A stretch of DNA of 64,000 bases from assembly GCF_000764305.2 (NCBI RefSeq), contig NW_025943805.1, positions 1-64,000 on the forward strand. Direction: 5' to 3'. Shown piece by piece: positions 32,946 through 44,400 of this stretch (the stretch's first letter is position 1; each line of letters begins with the position of its first letter). The position numbers and the translations under genes are program-made. The notes beneath the pieces were generated by a model. The model was not told the DNA's origin, made no database searches, and worked only from the letters and a program-made list of their open reading frames with translations. The DNA is from Hyalella azteca. Taxonomy: Eukaryota > Arthropoda > Malacostraca > Amphipoda > Hyalellidae.

Positions 32946-33790
32946 TTCCTTCTCACGTTGGTGGTTCACTGATAAATTCGACGTCGTGGTTTTCATTAAT
33001 TATACGAAGTGTTGGAGGATAATTTTTATTGTAATAGGAAAAATTGCACTTCATTCCGATTGACGTGTAATATTAATCTAATTTATTAGGAGATTATAGA
33101 TAGATAAGTAATAGATATAGATAAGTGATTATAATTTGTTGCCGTTGTTGATGGAGACATGTGTTGAGTCTCACTCAATATTCAATTATCACTAATTATA
33201 TGAGACCTGATCTTCATGTACGTTCTGAAACATCTAAAGCTGGCAAGAATGGATTGTTTTTATCTATTGTTTACGCTCGGCATAGAACCATTACCTACCC
33301 GGCAAGTTAACAATGAAACTTGTCATGGTACGCAGTCTATATACCATACAGAAGATATCTGAAGCTCGCTCCCTTTTCAGGTCTTTTTGGAGTCACCTTT
33401 GCTTGAAAGTCAAGTAATTATCGATGCTGCATTTCGAAGTTGGTGATTGAAGAACCGATCCATGTTAAAAGCAACGAATTTCAATCGATCCAAAGTCTGT
33501 TGAGGTGCAGCGCTGCTCTCAAACATTGTTCCTAAATATCGGGATTTCTTCCGCGCAATATCCAGATTACCTTGCTTTACTTTCCCCTCTCCCTCTTCCC
33601 ACTACTCCCTATATAACTTCACTTCTTCTCTATACTTTTCCCTTGTCTTAAGAGCTCCCCCTTACCTCAGATCCTCATCACCTCCCCAAGGAACACCCAT
33701 AACCCTCTGCTCGGCGGTAATGTTTTAGGACAATCCTGGCCCTGTTCAATCGAAGGCTTGCGATGAGCGGGGTAGCTTTTCATGCGTCGG
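32946..33790. other. Spacer, no gene seen
   Basis: AT-rich on the left, with a pyrimidine-rich tract at 33575-33690. No exon identified. Confidence 0.4.
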
Positions 33791-33798
33791 TTTCTTAA

Positions 33799-34007
33799 CT
33801 CGTTGACTACGTAGTGGTACATATGCGTACCACGAATATTTCTCCAGGAGGTAGTGGTACATAATTCAGGTTGCCTAAAATCGGCCAAATCCGAGAACAA
33901 ATAAGGCCGATAATTCAATGTATACTAGTTTATTTGTAGGTTCCGCTATAAAAATTCCATTTATTTTCTTTTTGCAGTATTCAAAATTTAATTAGGAAGT
34001 ACTCCTA
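33799..34007 (-). mobile_element. Interspersed repeat, third copy, next to gap
   Basis: Reverse-orientation relative of 6113-6396 and 20935-21213. It starts CTCGTTGACTACG directly after TTAA (33795-33798), similar to the MITE terminus CACGTTAAGTGCG, and contains GTGGTACATATGCGTACCAC. The other end is lost in the N gap. Confidence 0.7.
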
Positions 34008-34119
34008 NNNNNNNNNNNNNNNNNNNNNNNNNNNNNNNNNNNNNNNNNNNNNNNNNNNNNNNNNNNNNNNNNNNNNNNNNNNNNNNNNNNNNNNNNNNNN
34101 NNNNNNNNNNNNNNNNNNN
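34008..34119. other. 112-N assembly gap
   Basis: The only sized gap. It separates an interspersed repeat from a CAA-rich simple repeat. Confidence 0.99.
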
Positions 34120-34395
34120 AAGAGCAGCAACAACAAGAGCAGCATCAACAAGAGCAGCAACAACAAGAGCAGCAACAACAAGAGCAGCAACAACAAGAGC
34201 AACAACAACAAGAGCAACAACAACAAGAGCAGCAACAATTAAGAGCAGCAACAACAAGAGCAACAACAAGAGCAGCAACAATTAAGAGCAGCAACAACAA
34301 GAGCAACAACAACAAGAGCAGCATCAACAAGAGCAGCAACAACAGGAGCAGCAACAACAAGAGCAGCATCAACAAGAGCAGCAACAACAGTATCA
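34120..34395. repeat. CAACAAGAGCAG-type simple repeat
   Basis: Imperfect trinucleotide-based array (AGCAACAACAAGAGC units of 12-15 bp). It would encode poly-Gln/Glu or, on the other strand, poly-Leu/Val. Without flanking exon signals it is treated as a simple repeat. Confidence 0.93.
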
Positions 34396-34439
34396 GTATC
34401 AGCAGTTTGGCTATCGGAACTATCGGACTCTTCTACAAA

Positions 34440-34895
34440 AGCTCGGCAGGCGGCTGCCTTCTTTAAAGCCCAACAGTCTGCTGCCTTCTTTGAAGCCCGG
34501 CAGGCGGCTGCCTTCTTTAAAGCCCGACAGTCTGCTGCCTTCTTTGAAGCCCGACTGTCTGCTGCCTTCTTTGAAGCCCGGCAGGCGGCTGCCTTCTTTA
34601 AAGCCCAACAGTCTGCTGCCTTCTTTGAAGCCCGGCAGGCGGCTGACTTCGTTGAAGCTCAATAGACGGTTGCCTTCTTTAAAGCCCAGCAGGCGGCTGT
34701 CTTCTTTTAAAGCTCGGCAGACGGCTGCCTTCTTTAAAGCACTGCAGGCGGCTGCCTTCTTTAAAGCCCAGCAGGCGGCTGTCTTCTTTTAAAGCTCGGC
34801 AGACGGCTGCCTTCTTTAAAGCACTGCAGGCGGCTGACTTTTTTACAGCCTGGCAGGTGGGTGATTCCTTTACAGCCCGGCAGGCGGCTGCCTTC
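34440..34895. repeat. 27-bp minisatellite (GCTGCCTTCTTTGAAGCCCG)
   Basis: About 17 units of 27 bp with few indels. The minus-strand translation repeats SRLPGFKEG and the plus strand PSLKPGRRL. The length divisible by three explains both open frames. Confidence 0.93.
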
Positions 34896-35158
34896 AAAAC
34901 TTTACTACTTAGCTTTTTGACGCGTTTACCGTAAGAGGGAAATGTGGGTTGGGAAATTCGATGGGGTGGGGCTGAGTGGGTCAATATTTGGGTAAGGTTC
35001 AGGGTTGGGGAAGGAAATCTATTATTGAGATTTTCGAACCTGGAGCTCATATTAATGTTTATTGAGAATTTTGAGTGATCGAAATTTTTGGAAACGTGAT
35101 GAAATTCGAATGTGATTTACGAAACATGTCTGATCGATAGGAATTAATTTGATAAAAA

Positions 35159-35500
35159 TTAATTCGTAGCTTCAGCACTGACATCAAAGTGACGCTGACG
35201 TCTCGCGCAGCGTAACGCGAGAAAGTGATCGCCAAAAAGCGTAGGTAATTTTAAGAACATCACGCGCGTATCACAGCCGCTTGGTTCGAGCATCAAAGAG
35301 TGCGATGCCATTGAGATGCGAAGCCAGGCATCGTTTTTCACTCAACCGAAGCGACGTATCGACGGCAGCAAAAGCTCTGCGCTTATGCAGAAACTTCTTT
35401 CGCTAATGGACCCGCCGGGAGAGCCGACTGTGAAGGTCCCAAATGAGCCTTCGATTACGACATTACTTTTCAAGCCTTTTGCAATTTTCTGTCCGTCAGC
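35159..35500. other. GC-richer island with bacterial-looking ORFs
   Basis: Richer in GC than its AT-rich flanks. On the minus strand, 35341-35159 reads from a GTG codon: KNDAWLRISMASHSLMLEPS, then CDTRVMFLKLPTLFGDHF, ending AEATN and TAA. On the plus strand, 35316-35612 reads MRSQASFFTQPKRRIDGSKS and onward. The two overlap at their starts. Neither was recognised. The island may be horizontally acquired DNA, contamination joined in assembly, or part of the 3' region of the exon at 35506-35586. Confidence 0.3.
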
Positions 35501-35505
35501 GAATT

Positions 35506-35586
35506 TTACGCTTCAGTTTTTTCACGTAGTTGCATTTGTTTCAGATAAATCAACTCATCAAAGTTTTTTTGCTGTTTCAATTGTCC
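35506..35586 (-). CDS. Candidate terminal exon, unknown gene
   Basis: A textbook acceptor (TTTCCCTAATATTGCAG) is followed on the minus strand by 26 codons, GQLKQQKNFDELIYLKQMQL then REKTEA, and a TAA. It is phase 0 in. The peptide is charged and helix-prone, as a coiled-coil tail would be. No partner exon with a phase-0 donor could be fixed nearby. Chance is possible for so short an exon. Confidence 0.35.
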   Translation of the reverse strand, partial: GQLKQQKNFDELIYLKQMQLREKTEA

Positions 35587-35612
35587 CTGCAATATTAGGG
35601 AAACCAAAGTAA

Positions 35613-36299
35613 TTATTTGGTATCGCCTCAAATAATGTAAGTGCTCATTAAAAAATCTAGAGAAACACTAATTTTCAAATTAATTGCTGCTGATCAGTAC
35701 ATTGCTGATCAGTACATTTGAATTTATCAAAATGTCCTTGGGCCATATCCCAGTCGGGCCACGCTGATATCGGCGCATTTAAAAACTTATAAGGGATTTA
35801 AATTTTCCATGCTATCCGACTCCTAATATCGCAGAATCTACGCACTGCAATTTCTTAGTATACAATTTTCCTTGTCTCTCTTTCAAAGATTGCCCAATCT
35901 TTTTATCGCCGTACTTCTAATTGTTGCATGGAAGCTTAAAATATATTTCAAATTAATTGATCCCTTTTGGAGCCAATTAGATTTTCAATGCATTTGATCG
36001 ATCCCATCGGAATTTATCTTGCTTTATTTGTAAGTGCCATGTTTTTCATTATGCGAATAACAACTTCCGGAACTCGATTGTTTATAATCCTGAACTCTTT
36101 GAAACCTTGCCCTGATTTGATATCTACCAAATAATGACCCCCCATGAACTTTGTTTCATTAGTTATAGCTTTACTCGTTTAGTTTCGTGTCCTGTTCTTG
36201 AACATCAAATTCTTTAGAGGCATTTCGCTTTCCCTGCTGCCTTATGATAATTTAGGCTACGCTCCGTTATCTGGGGGTCGTACTATCAAAACTCGCTTT
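35613..36299. other. AT-rich spacer, no gene seen
   Basis: Contains a short direct repeat, GCTGATCAGTACATT, at 35690-35718. Confidence 0.4.
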
Positions 36300-36590
36300 G
36301 TACAAGTAGCAGTCTAAGTATACACGAAGCGGTCTAAGTGCAAGTAGCAGCCTGTAAGTACAAGTAGCGGCCTATAAGTACAAGTAGCGGCCTAAGGACA
36401 AGTAGCGGCCTAAGTACAAGTAACGGCCTAAATACAAGTTACGGCATAATATTAAGTACCAATTAGTGGTCTAAGTACAAGTAGGCCCTATGTACAAATA
36501 GCGGCCTAAGCCCAAGTAGCGGCCTAAGCCCAAGTAGCGGTCTAGGTATAATTAGCAACCTAAGTTCACGTGGAGGCCTAAGTACGCGTA
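36300..36590. repeat. 16-18 bp minisatellite (AAGTACAAGTAGCGGCCT)
   Basis: About 16 imperfect units with the cores TACAAGTAGCGGCC and GCCCAAGTAGCGG. Confidence 0.92.
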
Positions 36591-36717
36591 TCATTGTGTA
36601 CAGGCAGCGGCGGCTGGAGTCTTGTTTTTGGCCAGCATCGATTTCCTTTACATTCGCTGCCGCAAAGCCCATCTATTGCTCGCGCCATTGCCTGCCACTA
36701 ATTACGAGATGGTTCTC

Positions 36718-36840
36718 TTACCCTCGTATCTTGATTAATGCATATAATCTTGACCCTCGTATCTTGATTAATGCATATAATTTGTATCATCGTGTCTTGA
36801 TTAATACATATAATCTTTACCCTCGTGCTTTGATTAATTC
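36718..36840. repeat. 33-bp minisatellite, four units
   Basis: Units contain ACCCTCGTATCTTGATTAAT and GCATATAATC. Confidence 0.9.
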
Positions 36841-37169
36841 TCATTCCCTCAAATCAATTTTTTCAATACTACATGTGCTCTTAAGCCTCGAATAATTGTC
36901 TAATGCAAGTACCTATATTCATTGTCATCTACTTACATTATTAAATCCATTAAAATTGTCGTATTAACTGTACTAAATTATAGTATTAACTAATGTATGA
37001 AGTCAATTATCGTCATACATTATTTAATATGTTCCCTTCTTTACACTCGTACTTTCATTTTCATTTAGTTATTGCATTCGTGCAGTTTAACCTTCGTGTT
37101 TTCTTGTTTATTCATTTTTTATGCCCGGTTTCTCACTGATTTAGATACTCATAACATGAATTTTAAGTG

Positions 37170-37650
37170 ATGTCTATATTCTATACTAAGAAAGAGCTTG
37201 ATTTTCTACATTTATTATACGAAAGCAGTTTGATTTTCTACATTCTCTTTACCAAAGCAGTTTGGTTTTCTACATTTTCTATACGAAATAAGTTTTATTT
37301 TCTACATTTTCTATACAAAAGCAATTGGATTTTTTACATTTTCTATACGAAAGCAGCTTGATTTCTACATTTTCTATACGAAAGCAGTTTGACTTCAACA
37401 TTTTTTATACGAAATAATTTCGAAATTTTACATTTTCAATACGAAAGCAGTTGGGTTTTCTACATTTTCTATAAGAAATCAGTTTGATTTCTACATTTTC
37501 TATACGAGATAAGTTCGATTTTCTGCATTTTCTATACGAAAACAGTTTGATTTTCTACATTTTCTATACGAAAGCAGTTTGATTCTCTACATTTTCTAAA
37601 CGAAAGCAGTTTGATTCTCTACATTTTCTAAACGAAAGCAGTTTGATTTC
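37170..37650. repeat. 31-bp minisatellite (TTTTCTATACGAAAGCAGTT)
   Basis: About 16 diverged units joining TGATTTTCTACA and TTTTCTATACGAAAGCAGTT. Confidence 0.93.
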
Positions 37651-38040
37651 TGTAAGCCACCGATTACCCCCCTCCGAACTTTTCACTTGACCACCAAGTC
37701 AACTCTTTATTTTATGTATTATTCTGAGCAATTAAACATAGTAGCCTAATATTTATAATGATCATGCACGCTACTTATTCGTAACTATATTCAAAAACCA
37801 ATATTTTTACCCAAGTATTTCAAGTGGTATTCAGTATTTAAGTGTAATTTATACATCAGTATTCACGCTACCCACAATACTCCGCGGGCGACGCACGCCT
37901 CAAACCATGGCCTCAATAAAAATTGATTGAATTCAAATTTTCCAAATAGTGACATACATACTTCTTGCACGTATTTCAGATACGTTCTGCAGCCGGGACA
38001 AAACTGGGTTAGGATGACCCACACAATAGCTAAAAGTGAG
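37651..38040. other. Spacer, no gene seen
   Basis: AT-rich. A block at 37863-37920 has higher GC but no supported exon. Confidence 0.4.
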
Positions 38041-38043
38041 TCG

Positions 38044-38262
38044 CTACTCAGGACCAAATCTCAGTTTTGTTTTGAGTGCAGGTTGTTGTGTCTCGATGTT
38101 CGCCGACTCCGCGATCCGCAAAATGCCGCAGATCTTCAGCGCGCGTTCAACCGCGGAGATCAGCTCGCGATTTCTTGCCGGGTTTCCGGTTGTCGGGTTC
38201 GCGTTAGCGGGAGTCAGCGTGGCTGTCGCGCCACGACACTGCGGATGCGTTAAGCCGGACAA
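38044..38262 (-). other. High-GC, bacterial-looking ORF fragment
   Basis: A short island far above its AT-rich surroundings in GC. The minus-strand frame uses mostly G or C in third position and reads ATATLTPANANPTTGNPARN, then RELISAVERALKICGILRIA. The SAVERAL-type opening resembles the N-terminus of IclR-family bacterial regulators, but this is a resemblance noted by eye. It ends FGPE and TAG. There are no splice sites. Possible explanations are horizontal transfer, symbiont DNA, or contamination. Confidence 0.35.
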
Positions 38263-38324
38263 GTTGCGAGGCTTAATCCGGCACGGCTCGACCCGGCAGC
38301 TAAAGTCGTAGTCTTATTAAATGA

Positions 38325-38480
38325 CGGTTAATACACCCGAGACCCGACGGTTACACTTCAGACGGTTACACACCCAACGGTTACACACCCGACGGTTACA
38401 CTTTAGACGGTTACACACCCGACGGTTACGCACCCGACGGTTACACTTCAGACGGTTACACATCCGACGGATAAGATGCG
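38325..38480. repeat. 15-bp minisatellite (CGACGGTTACACACC)
   Basis: About ten units alternating between CACCCGACGGTTACA and CTTCAGACGGTTACA variants. It directly follows the GC-rich island. Confidence 0.92.
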
Positions 38481-38828
38481 TAAAGTGTGTGGACGTCACA
38501 TCAACCATACGTCGGTGGGTGTGTGGATGATTTTCAATCAATTTGTAATAATTAGTTATTCCAAAATTCGTTCGTTTTAACGAATGAGCTTCATAAAATT
38601 CATCATGTCTTTTGAAATTACTGTTTTAAGTAGCGTACCTATACGTAAACTATGTTCTGATATAGTGACAATATACGTGAATCTTGTGTAACATTTGCTA
38701 GGTATAAGAATTTGTTTCGTACCGTACCTAAAATGTTAACAATTGGATCCGATATTGGATATTGTGATTCCCACTTCATATAGGAGAACAAAGGCCTCTA
38801 TATGCCGACTAATTTTCTTATTTACCGA
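38481..38828. other. AT-rich spacer, no gene seen
   Basis: Unique sequence between two simple repeats. Confidence 0.4.
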
Positions 38829-38920
38829 ACTTTCAACAACATCACCACCCAGCTCACCAGCCACCACCACCCAGCTCCCCCACCACCACCCAGCTTCCCC
38901 ACCACCACCCAGCTCCCACG
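38829..38920. repeat. CCACCACCCAGCTCC repeat
   Basis: C-rich imperfect repeat of about 17-20 bp, four to five units. Confidence 0.88.
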
Positions 38921-39029
38921 TTTCAGACACAAAACTCCCACCTCGGCTTGCGTTATGCATGGCGGTGGCGCTTAAGCCGCGCTCCGCTAATAACGACCCC
39001 TTTCTCGTGAACCCTGCTAAACCCGTCGA

Positions 39030-39690
39030 GTAAACCTTTCCTCCTGAGCCCTGCTGATTCCTTTGAGTGAACCCTTCCTCCTGAACTATCCTGAATTAAT
39101 TCAGTAAACCCTACCTCCTGAGCCCTCCTGAACCCATAAAGAAAGCCTTCCTGTTAACTTTTCAGCAATGAACACACCCAACGTCTCAGCCCAGAGATCA
39201 GTTCCTTTAACTGTCTTAATTTCTCCCTCGATTAACCCTTCCCTTATCAAACCCTTTCCTCGACTAACCCTCTCCTCGAAAAACACTTCCCTCGACCAAC
39301 GCTTTCCGCGACAAACTTTCCCTCGACATACCATTTCCTCGAAAAACCTTTCCCTCGACAAAACCTTCCCTCATTAAACCCTTTCTCGTCAAACTATTAT
39401 CTCGACAAACCCGTCCATCGACAAACTCTTCCCTCGCCAAACCCTTCCCTAAGCAAACCCATCCCTCACCAAACCCTTCCCTAAACAAACCCTTCCCTCG
39501 ACAACCCTTTTCCTAGACAAACCCTTCCATAGACAAACCCTTCTCTCGACAAACCTTTCCCTCACTAAACCCTTCCCTCGTCAAACCCTTCCCTAAACAA
39601 ACCCTCCCCTCGACATACCCTTCCCTCGACAAACCCTCCCCCCAGCAACCCTCCCCGCAGCAACCCCTTTTCTTCGACAAAACCTCCCCA
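39030..39690. repeat. 17-bp C-rich minisatellite (CCCTTCCCTCGACAAAC)
   Basis: About 35 degenerate units with CCCTTCCCTCGACAAACC. Units grow more regular towards the right and then fade. The strand is strongly C-biased. Confidence 0.92.
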
Positions 39691-40574
39691 AAAACTGTCC
39701 CTCAAATGAGCCCTCAGAGCCCGCACAAGGCACACCCTATACACGACCGTTGCTTATCCCAGGTTCGCTCAAAGCCTGAGTGTTGAGTTCGTCTGCTGAG
39801 TGGGCAACGGAGTGGGCAAGATGGAAATGAGTGGGCTGGCTTCTTGAGTGGGCAAACATGTGCACGTTATATACATGAATGGGTTCGAACCACACATTTA
39901 TAAACTCAAAAGAATGCACTAGATTAACATGTGTTGGTTCAAACCAGACATTTGTACTCTGTAATCTTGTGCAAAATAAACATGTGTGGGTTGAATTCAT
40001 CAACTTCAAAAAGGAAAACCTGCGCTAGCTATGCCCGCGCTGGTTAAATCACCTTTTTGAATACTGAAAAACCTGCGTAAAATAAATATGTGCTTAGTCT
40101 TGCCTGCTAAAAAGATTTTAAAGAACTTACGTGCGACTAATACGCCTTCTGAGGCTGAGGCTGCACTTCTTAAAGTCTTACCGACAAAAATGCGCTCGAC
40201 TTGAGATGCGCTTTGTACTCTACTTACGTTCGCCTCAAATTTTAACGAGGAGCTGCATAAATGCATTTAATTTCTTGACTATTCTTTTATAAATCTCAAA
40301 AGTAAAGCATTACTCGTAATGTTCATTCGCTTAAAGGATTTAAAGACTAATTTTTGAACCTATCATATTTTTTAAAATTATTACGTTTGCCCTGCAAGTA
40401 TTTTTCTAATGAACTAATTTTGCAATGAAACTCGTGATCCGATGCAAAAATTTGCACGATGATCGATCAGATCCTCTTGTGTGTGGGAACTGTCTTCTAT
40501 ATTTAGTTAAATCAATGTCCCTTTTGTATGAAGACAAACCAGACCTCATTGTCAACTTTGTTTAGTGTTATTTT
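39691..40574. other. Spacer with short degenerate repeats
   Basis: 39790-40000 holds diverged copies of a roughly 50-bp unit with GGGTTCGAACCA and AACATGTG. The remainder is AT-rich with no gene. Confidence 0.5.
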
Positions 40575-41115
40575 AAACTTGATGTGGCCCTCTCTTGTGA
40601 CGCTCGGCCCCACATGTCCCTGACGTGTATGTAAATGTGACGTACAATCCACATTTACATGACTCGATGTGGCCACACAGGTCCCTTGTGACGTTCACTC
40701 CATATTTACATGACTCGATGTGGTCCCACAGGTCCCTTGTGACGTTCACTCCACATCTACATGACTCGATGTGGCCCCACATGTCCCTTGTGACGTTCAC
40801 TCCACATCTACATGACTCGATGTGGCCCCACATGTCCCTTGTGACGTTCACTCCACATCTACATGACTCGATGTGGCCCCACATGTCCCTTGTGACGTTC
40901 ACTCCACATTTACATGACTCGATGTGGCCCCACATGTCCCTTGTGACGTTCACTCCACATTTACATGACTCGATGTAGCCCCACATGTCCCTTGTGACGC
41001 GCACTCCACATTTACATGACTCGATGTGGCCCCACATTTCCCTTGTGACGTTCACGCCACATTTACATGACTCGATGTGGCCCAACAGGTTCACGCCACA
41101 TTTACATGACTATCT
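40575..41115. repeat. 51-bp minisatellite (CATGACTCGATGTGGCCCCA)
   Basis: About ten units of 51 bp joining ACATGACTCGATGTGGCCCC, CATGTCCCTTGTGACGTTCA and CTCCACATTT. The minus strand is open for 173 codons (repeat GHIESCKCGVNVTRDMW, 17 residues) because the unit is a multiple of three. Substitutions do not favour silent sites, so I do not call a gene. Confidence 0.93.
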
Positions 41116-41131
41116 GGCCCTACAGTTCCCT

Positions 41132-41278
41132 CATGGCAGTGAAGGCTGCTGGCGCTGATGTGGTGACAGGCAATTATTGGCGTGCTCTTAATAAACCGAT
41201 CTTCCGAGCGATTGCTTCCACGCACGTACAGCCCAACGATGGCCCGCCCTGCATTTGCGCACCTAATTCCGTGAACTG
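41132..41278 (+). CDS. Small coding-like ORF, unknown
   Basis: ATG to TGA, 48 codons with balanced composition: MAVKAAGADVVTGNYWRALN, then KPIFRAIASTHVQPNDGP, ending PNSVN. It lies in a short GC-richer segment right after the 51-bp satellite. The opposite strand is also partly open. No family was recognised. Confidence 0.2.
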
Positions 41279-41469
41279 AAAATCTTTGTTCGGGTACAGT
41301 CAGACTCGACAGCTGCTAAGCTTTGATCATGTAGCGTATATTACTCATGAACTGCCAACCCATTCGTCTGTACAAACCGGCTCATTCTCTCATCATTTCT
41401 GTCTTAATTTTTGCATTGCTACTCGCTTACGAATTTCCTAACAGCGCCGGCAACCTGCAGAGCCTTCTG

Positions 41470-41790
41470 GCCTCTTTTTCAGACAACCTTTTCTCAAGAC
41501 TACTTCTTCTCCAGACAACCTCTTCTCCCGACAACCTTCTTTTCCTGAAAACATTTTCTCCGGTAACCTCTCATCTCCAGACTAACCCTTCTCTGGTAAC
41601 CTCTCTTCAGACTAAAACTCTTCTCCAGTAACCTCTCATCTCCAGACTAACTCTTCTCTGGTAACCTCGCATCTCCAGGCTATCTCTTCTCCCTCATCTC
41701 CAGACAAACTATTTCCCGGTAACCTCTCATCCCCAGACTAACTCTTCTCTGGTAACCTCTTATCTCCAGAGCAACTCTTCACCAAACGTG
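41470..41790. repeat. 33-bp minisatellite (GGTAACCTCTCATCTCCAGA)
   Basis: About nine diverged units with CTTCTCTGGTAACCTC and ATCTCCAGACTAA. Confidence 0.88.
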
Positions 41791-41874
41791 ACGACAGCAG
41801 AAAATAGTTTGTTGAACAGGATGCATACTGTGTATTTTCTGTATTTTCTCTTCAGGGATTTTTTCTGTGACCAA

Positions 41875-42060
41875 GCAATTGGGTGTTTTTTTATTGACTA
41901 AGTTGTTGGATGGTTTTTTAATGAATAAGTCGTTGAAAGTTTTTTTCCAATGACTAGGTCGTTGGGTGTTTTTTCAGTGCCATGTCGTTGGATTTTTTTC
42001 AATGACTAGATCGTTGGGTGTTTTTTCAATGACTAGGTCGTTGGGTGTTTTTTTTTTTCT
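41875..42060. repeat. 26-bp minisatellite (GACTAGGTCGTTGGGTGTTT)
   Basis: About seven units with T-tract length variation. Confidence 0.9.
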
Positions 42061-42129
42061 AAGTCGCTGAGAAGCGATCCAAGGAAGTGTGGTGAGAAAG
42101 TAACCTGTATAATTTTTCAGGTATCGACA

Positions 42130-42785
42130 AGTTGACTTTTAATGTAGATGATGCCGGCGAAGTATGGAATGGGATAAGGAAAAGCTAGAACGGTATATGT
42201 GGGGGTGAGGGAGGCAATGAGTGAAGGAAGGGGGAGGAAGGGGATGAGGGTTGAGGCAGGACGAGTGATAATGGAGACAGATGGGCTACGAAAGAGGGCT
42301 CCTGGAGGAGGCTAACAGAAGCAGGGCAACAGGAGGCTACAGAGATAAGGTAATACAGGAGGGTAGTAGGAAAAGGCTATAAGGACTGTGGCTTCACATG
42401 AAAAAAAGATTATGGTGATAATAAAATAACCATAATAATGCCAAGAGTAGGCAAGAGTTCTGCTACAAGAGGAACTAACGTGGCTGGGAAATATAGGAGT
42501 AGGAGTAGGTAAACAGAAGTGAGTCAACAGATGAGGGTAACTGAAAAAATAGCAGCAGGATTAAATGGAGAGTGAAAGAATTAGTAGTAGGATATTAAAT
42601 TGAAAGTATTGAATTATGGCAGCAAAGTGCGGGCTGTAGATAGAGGGTAGCAGGAGGAAAGCAAGAGGACCAGACGACCAAAAATTAAAAGAAAAAATAA
42701 TTTTAAAGTTAACACAAAGTCTCATGAACAACAATACGGCGTAGCACCAGTAGCGCAACAGGAGGCGGTAACAGTAGGGGCATCA
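42130..42785. repeat. Purine-rich degenerate repeat tract
   Basis: Diverged AGGAGGCTA / AGTAGGA-type motifs with a strong A+G bias over about 600 bp. No regular unit could be fixed. Confidence 0.6.
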
Positions 42786-42869
42786 ATTGATTATTAATCC
42801 ATCAATGGTTAGACGGTCGAGGCCATCGTCGAGCCTTCGTCCTGTCGGGAGGGACAAGCCGGTGTCCCT

Positions 42870-43145
42870 CGCTGCCCTCGACGATGCAGCGGCCTCGTCC
42901 CTCGCTGCCCTCGACGCTGCAGCGGCCTCGTCCCTCGCTGCCCTCGACGATGCAGCGGCCTCGTCCCTCGCTGCCCTCGACGATGCAGCGGCCTCGTCCC
43001 TCGCTGCCCTCGACGCTGCAGAGGCCTCGTCCCTCGCTGCCCTCGACGCTGCAGAGACCTCGTCCCTCGCTGCCCTCGACGATGCAGAGGCCTCGTCCCT
43101 CGCTGCCCTCGACGATGCAGAGGCCTCGTCCCTCGCTGCCCTCGG
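42870..43145. repeat. 33-bp GC-rich minisatellite (CTCGACGATGCAGCGGCCTC)
   Basis: About eight units of 33 bp with CCTCGTCCCTCGCTGCCCTC. All six frames are open (Ala/Ser, Arg/Pro). It is the most GC-rich array in the window. Confidence 0.94.
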
Positions 43146-43299
43146 GAAGACCTGCAGTTCACGTTTATATTTCATGATCGATTGCTCACTCACAGCCACA
43201 TTAATGTGACCCGCTGGACCCACTTGCCCTCCTGGCCCGTGTGAGGGGGCGGGTCTCTTTAAGTGCGGCTCATTGTGTCCCAGCTTTAGGTGGGACTCT

Positions 43300-44220
43300 A
43301 TAGTATAGATCAGTAATAACGGGAGATTCTATTTTATAGTTTTTTTATGTATCATTTTATAAATCGTTTGCAAAAAACCTTGTTCCAACAGACAAATCTT
43401 TTCGCAGAATTTCAATATTTTTACTCACATGTAATAATTGGAAAATGTTTTAAAAATCGCCGTAATGGGAACAGCTCACAATTTTGTATATGTTTGTATA
43501 CTATAAGGTTAAAAAATATTTCCCAATCTTTATAATTGTACAGCGCCATCACAGATGATCAATTTTTCATAGCTCCCTAGCTTATTCCAAAATTATCAAA
43601 AAAAATTCTCCTATGTAAATATTCTATTAAAATACATTTTTGTTTCTAAGAGTCCCTAAATAATAATAAATAATATAAAATGAAAAATTAGATTAAATTA
43701 TTTCAAATTCAACTTAACTTATACGTTTTAACAAAAATTTCTTTAGGAAGTCATCGCCCTTGCACAAACTTGTATTCAATGAAGCACTCATCCCTCGAAA
43801 TTAGTTTTGCTGTTCTCACTGAAATTCATCCATCAAAATACAATCCAATATTCGAAGCATCATGGGTGTCATGCATTTTTTGTTTCATATCACTCCATTT
43901 CATCAAATATTTTGCTAATGAATTGTTTTGATATTTAACCTTTATTAGTGGCAATGTCTTGCAGTACGTAAGCCTTCCTATACCAAATCACTCTCGAACG
44001 TTGCGAGGCTTTCCTGACCAGGCAGTGCAGGCTGCAGATTCTGTTCATTTCTTAACAGGGACATGCTGAAATCTTCTTCTGCGGAATTTTTATCATAACT
44101 TCGAATGGTAGAAAAATCATTCCTTCTCAGTTAGTCATTTATCCATTTTGATTTATCCTTTGGTTCTGTAAAGGAGGTTCTGCAACAGCCTCTGTATAAA
44201 ATGCCATAAAAGATGCTGCA
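43300..44220. other. AT-rich spacer, no gene seen
   Basis: Unique low-GC sequence between two GC-rich arrays. Confidence 0.4.
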
Positions 44221-44224
44221 GGAG

Positions 44225-44400
44225 GCGCTGCTGAATGCTTAGCAGGAGGGTCTGTAGGAAGTGCTGCAGGAGCTGCTACAGGAGCTGCTGCAGAAGCTGC
44301 TGCAGGAGCTGCTGCAGGAGTTGCTGCAGGAGCTGCTGCAGAAGCTGCTGCAGAAGCTGCTGCAGAAGCTGCTGCTGCACGAGGCACTGCCGAAGGCGCT
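44225..44400. repeat. 12-bp GCTGCAGGA-type repeat (Ala codons)
   Basis: Imperfect GCTGCAGGAGCT and GCTGCAGAAGCT units. A minus-strand frame of 102 codons (44447-44139) would give an Ala/Pro-rich peptide with non-repeat ends (starting MNAIKTCWLISHRPH). Variation affects first and second codon positions, so coding is doubtful. Confidence 0.85.

Noticed and set aside
34120..34395. Poly-Gln or poly-Leu tract as a protein
   Set aside because: A CAA/CAG simple repeat next to an N gap without adjacent exon signals.
39880..39900. GGGTTCGAACCA resembling a tRNA T-arm (B box)
   Set aside because: No cloverleaf can be formed with the upstream 70 nt, and the motif belongs to a degenerate local repeat.
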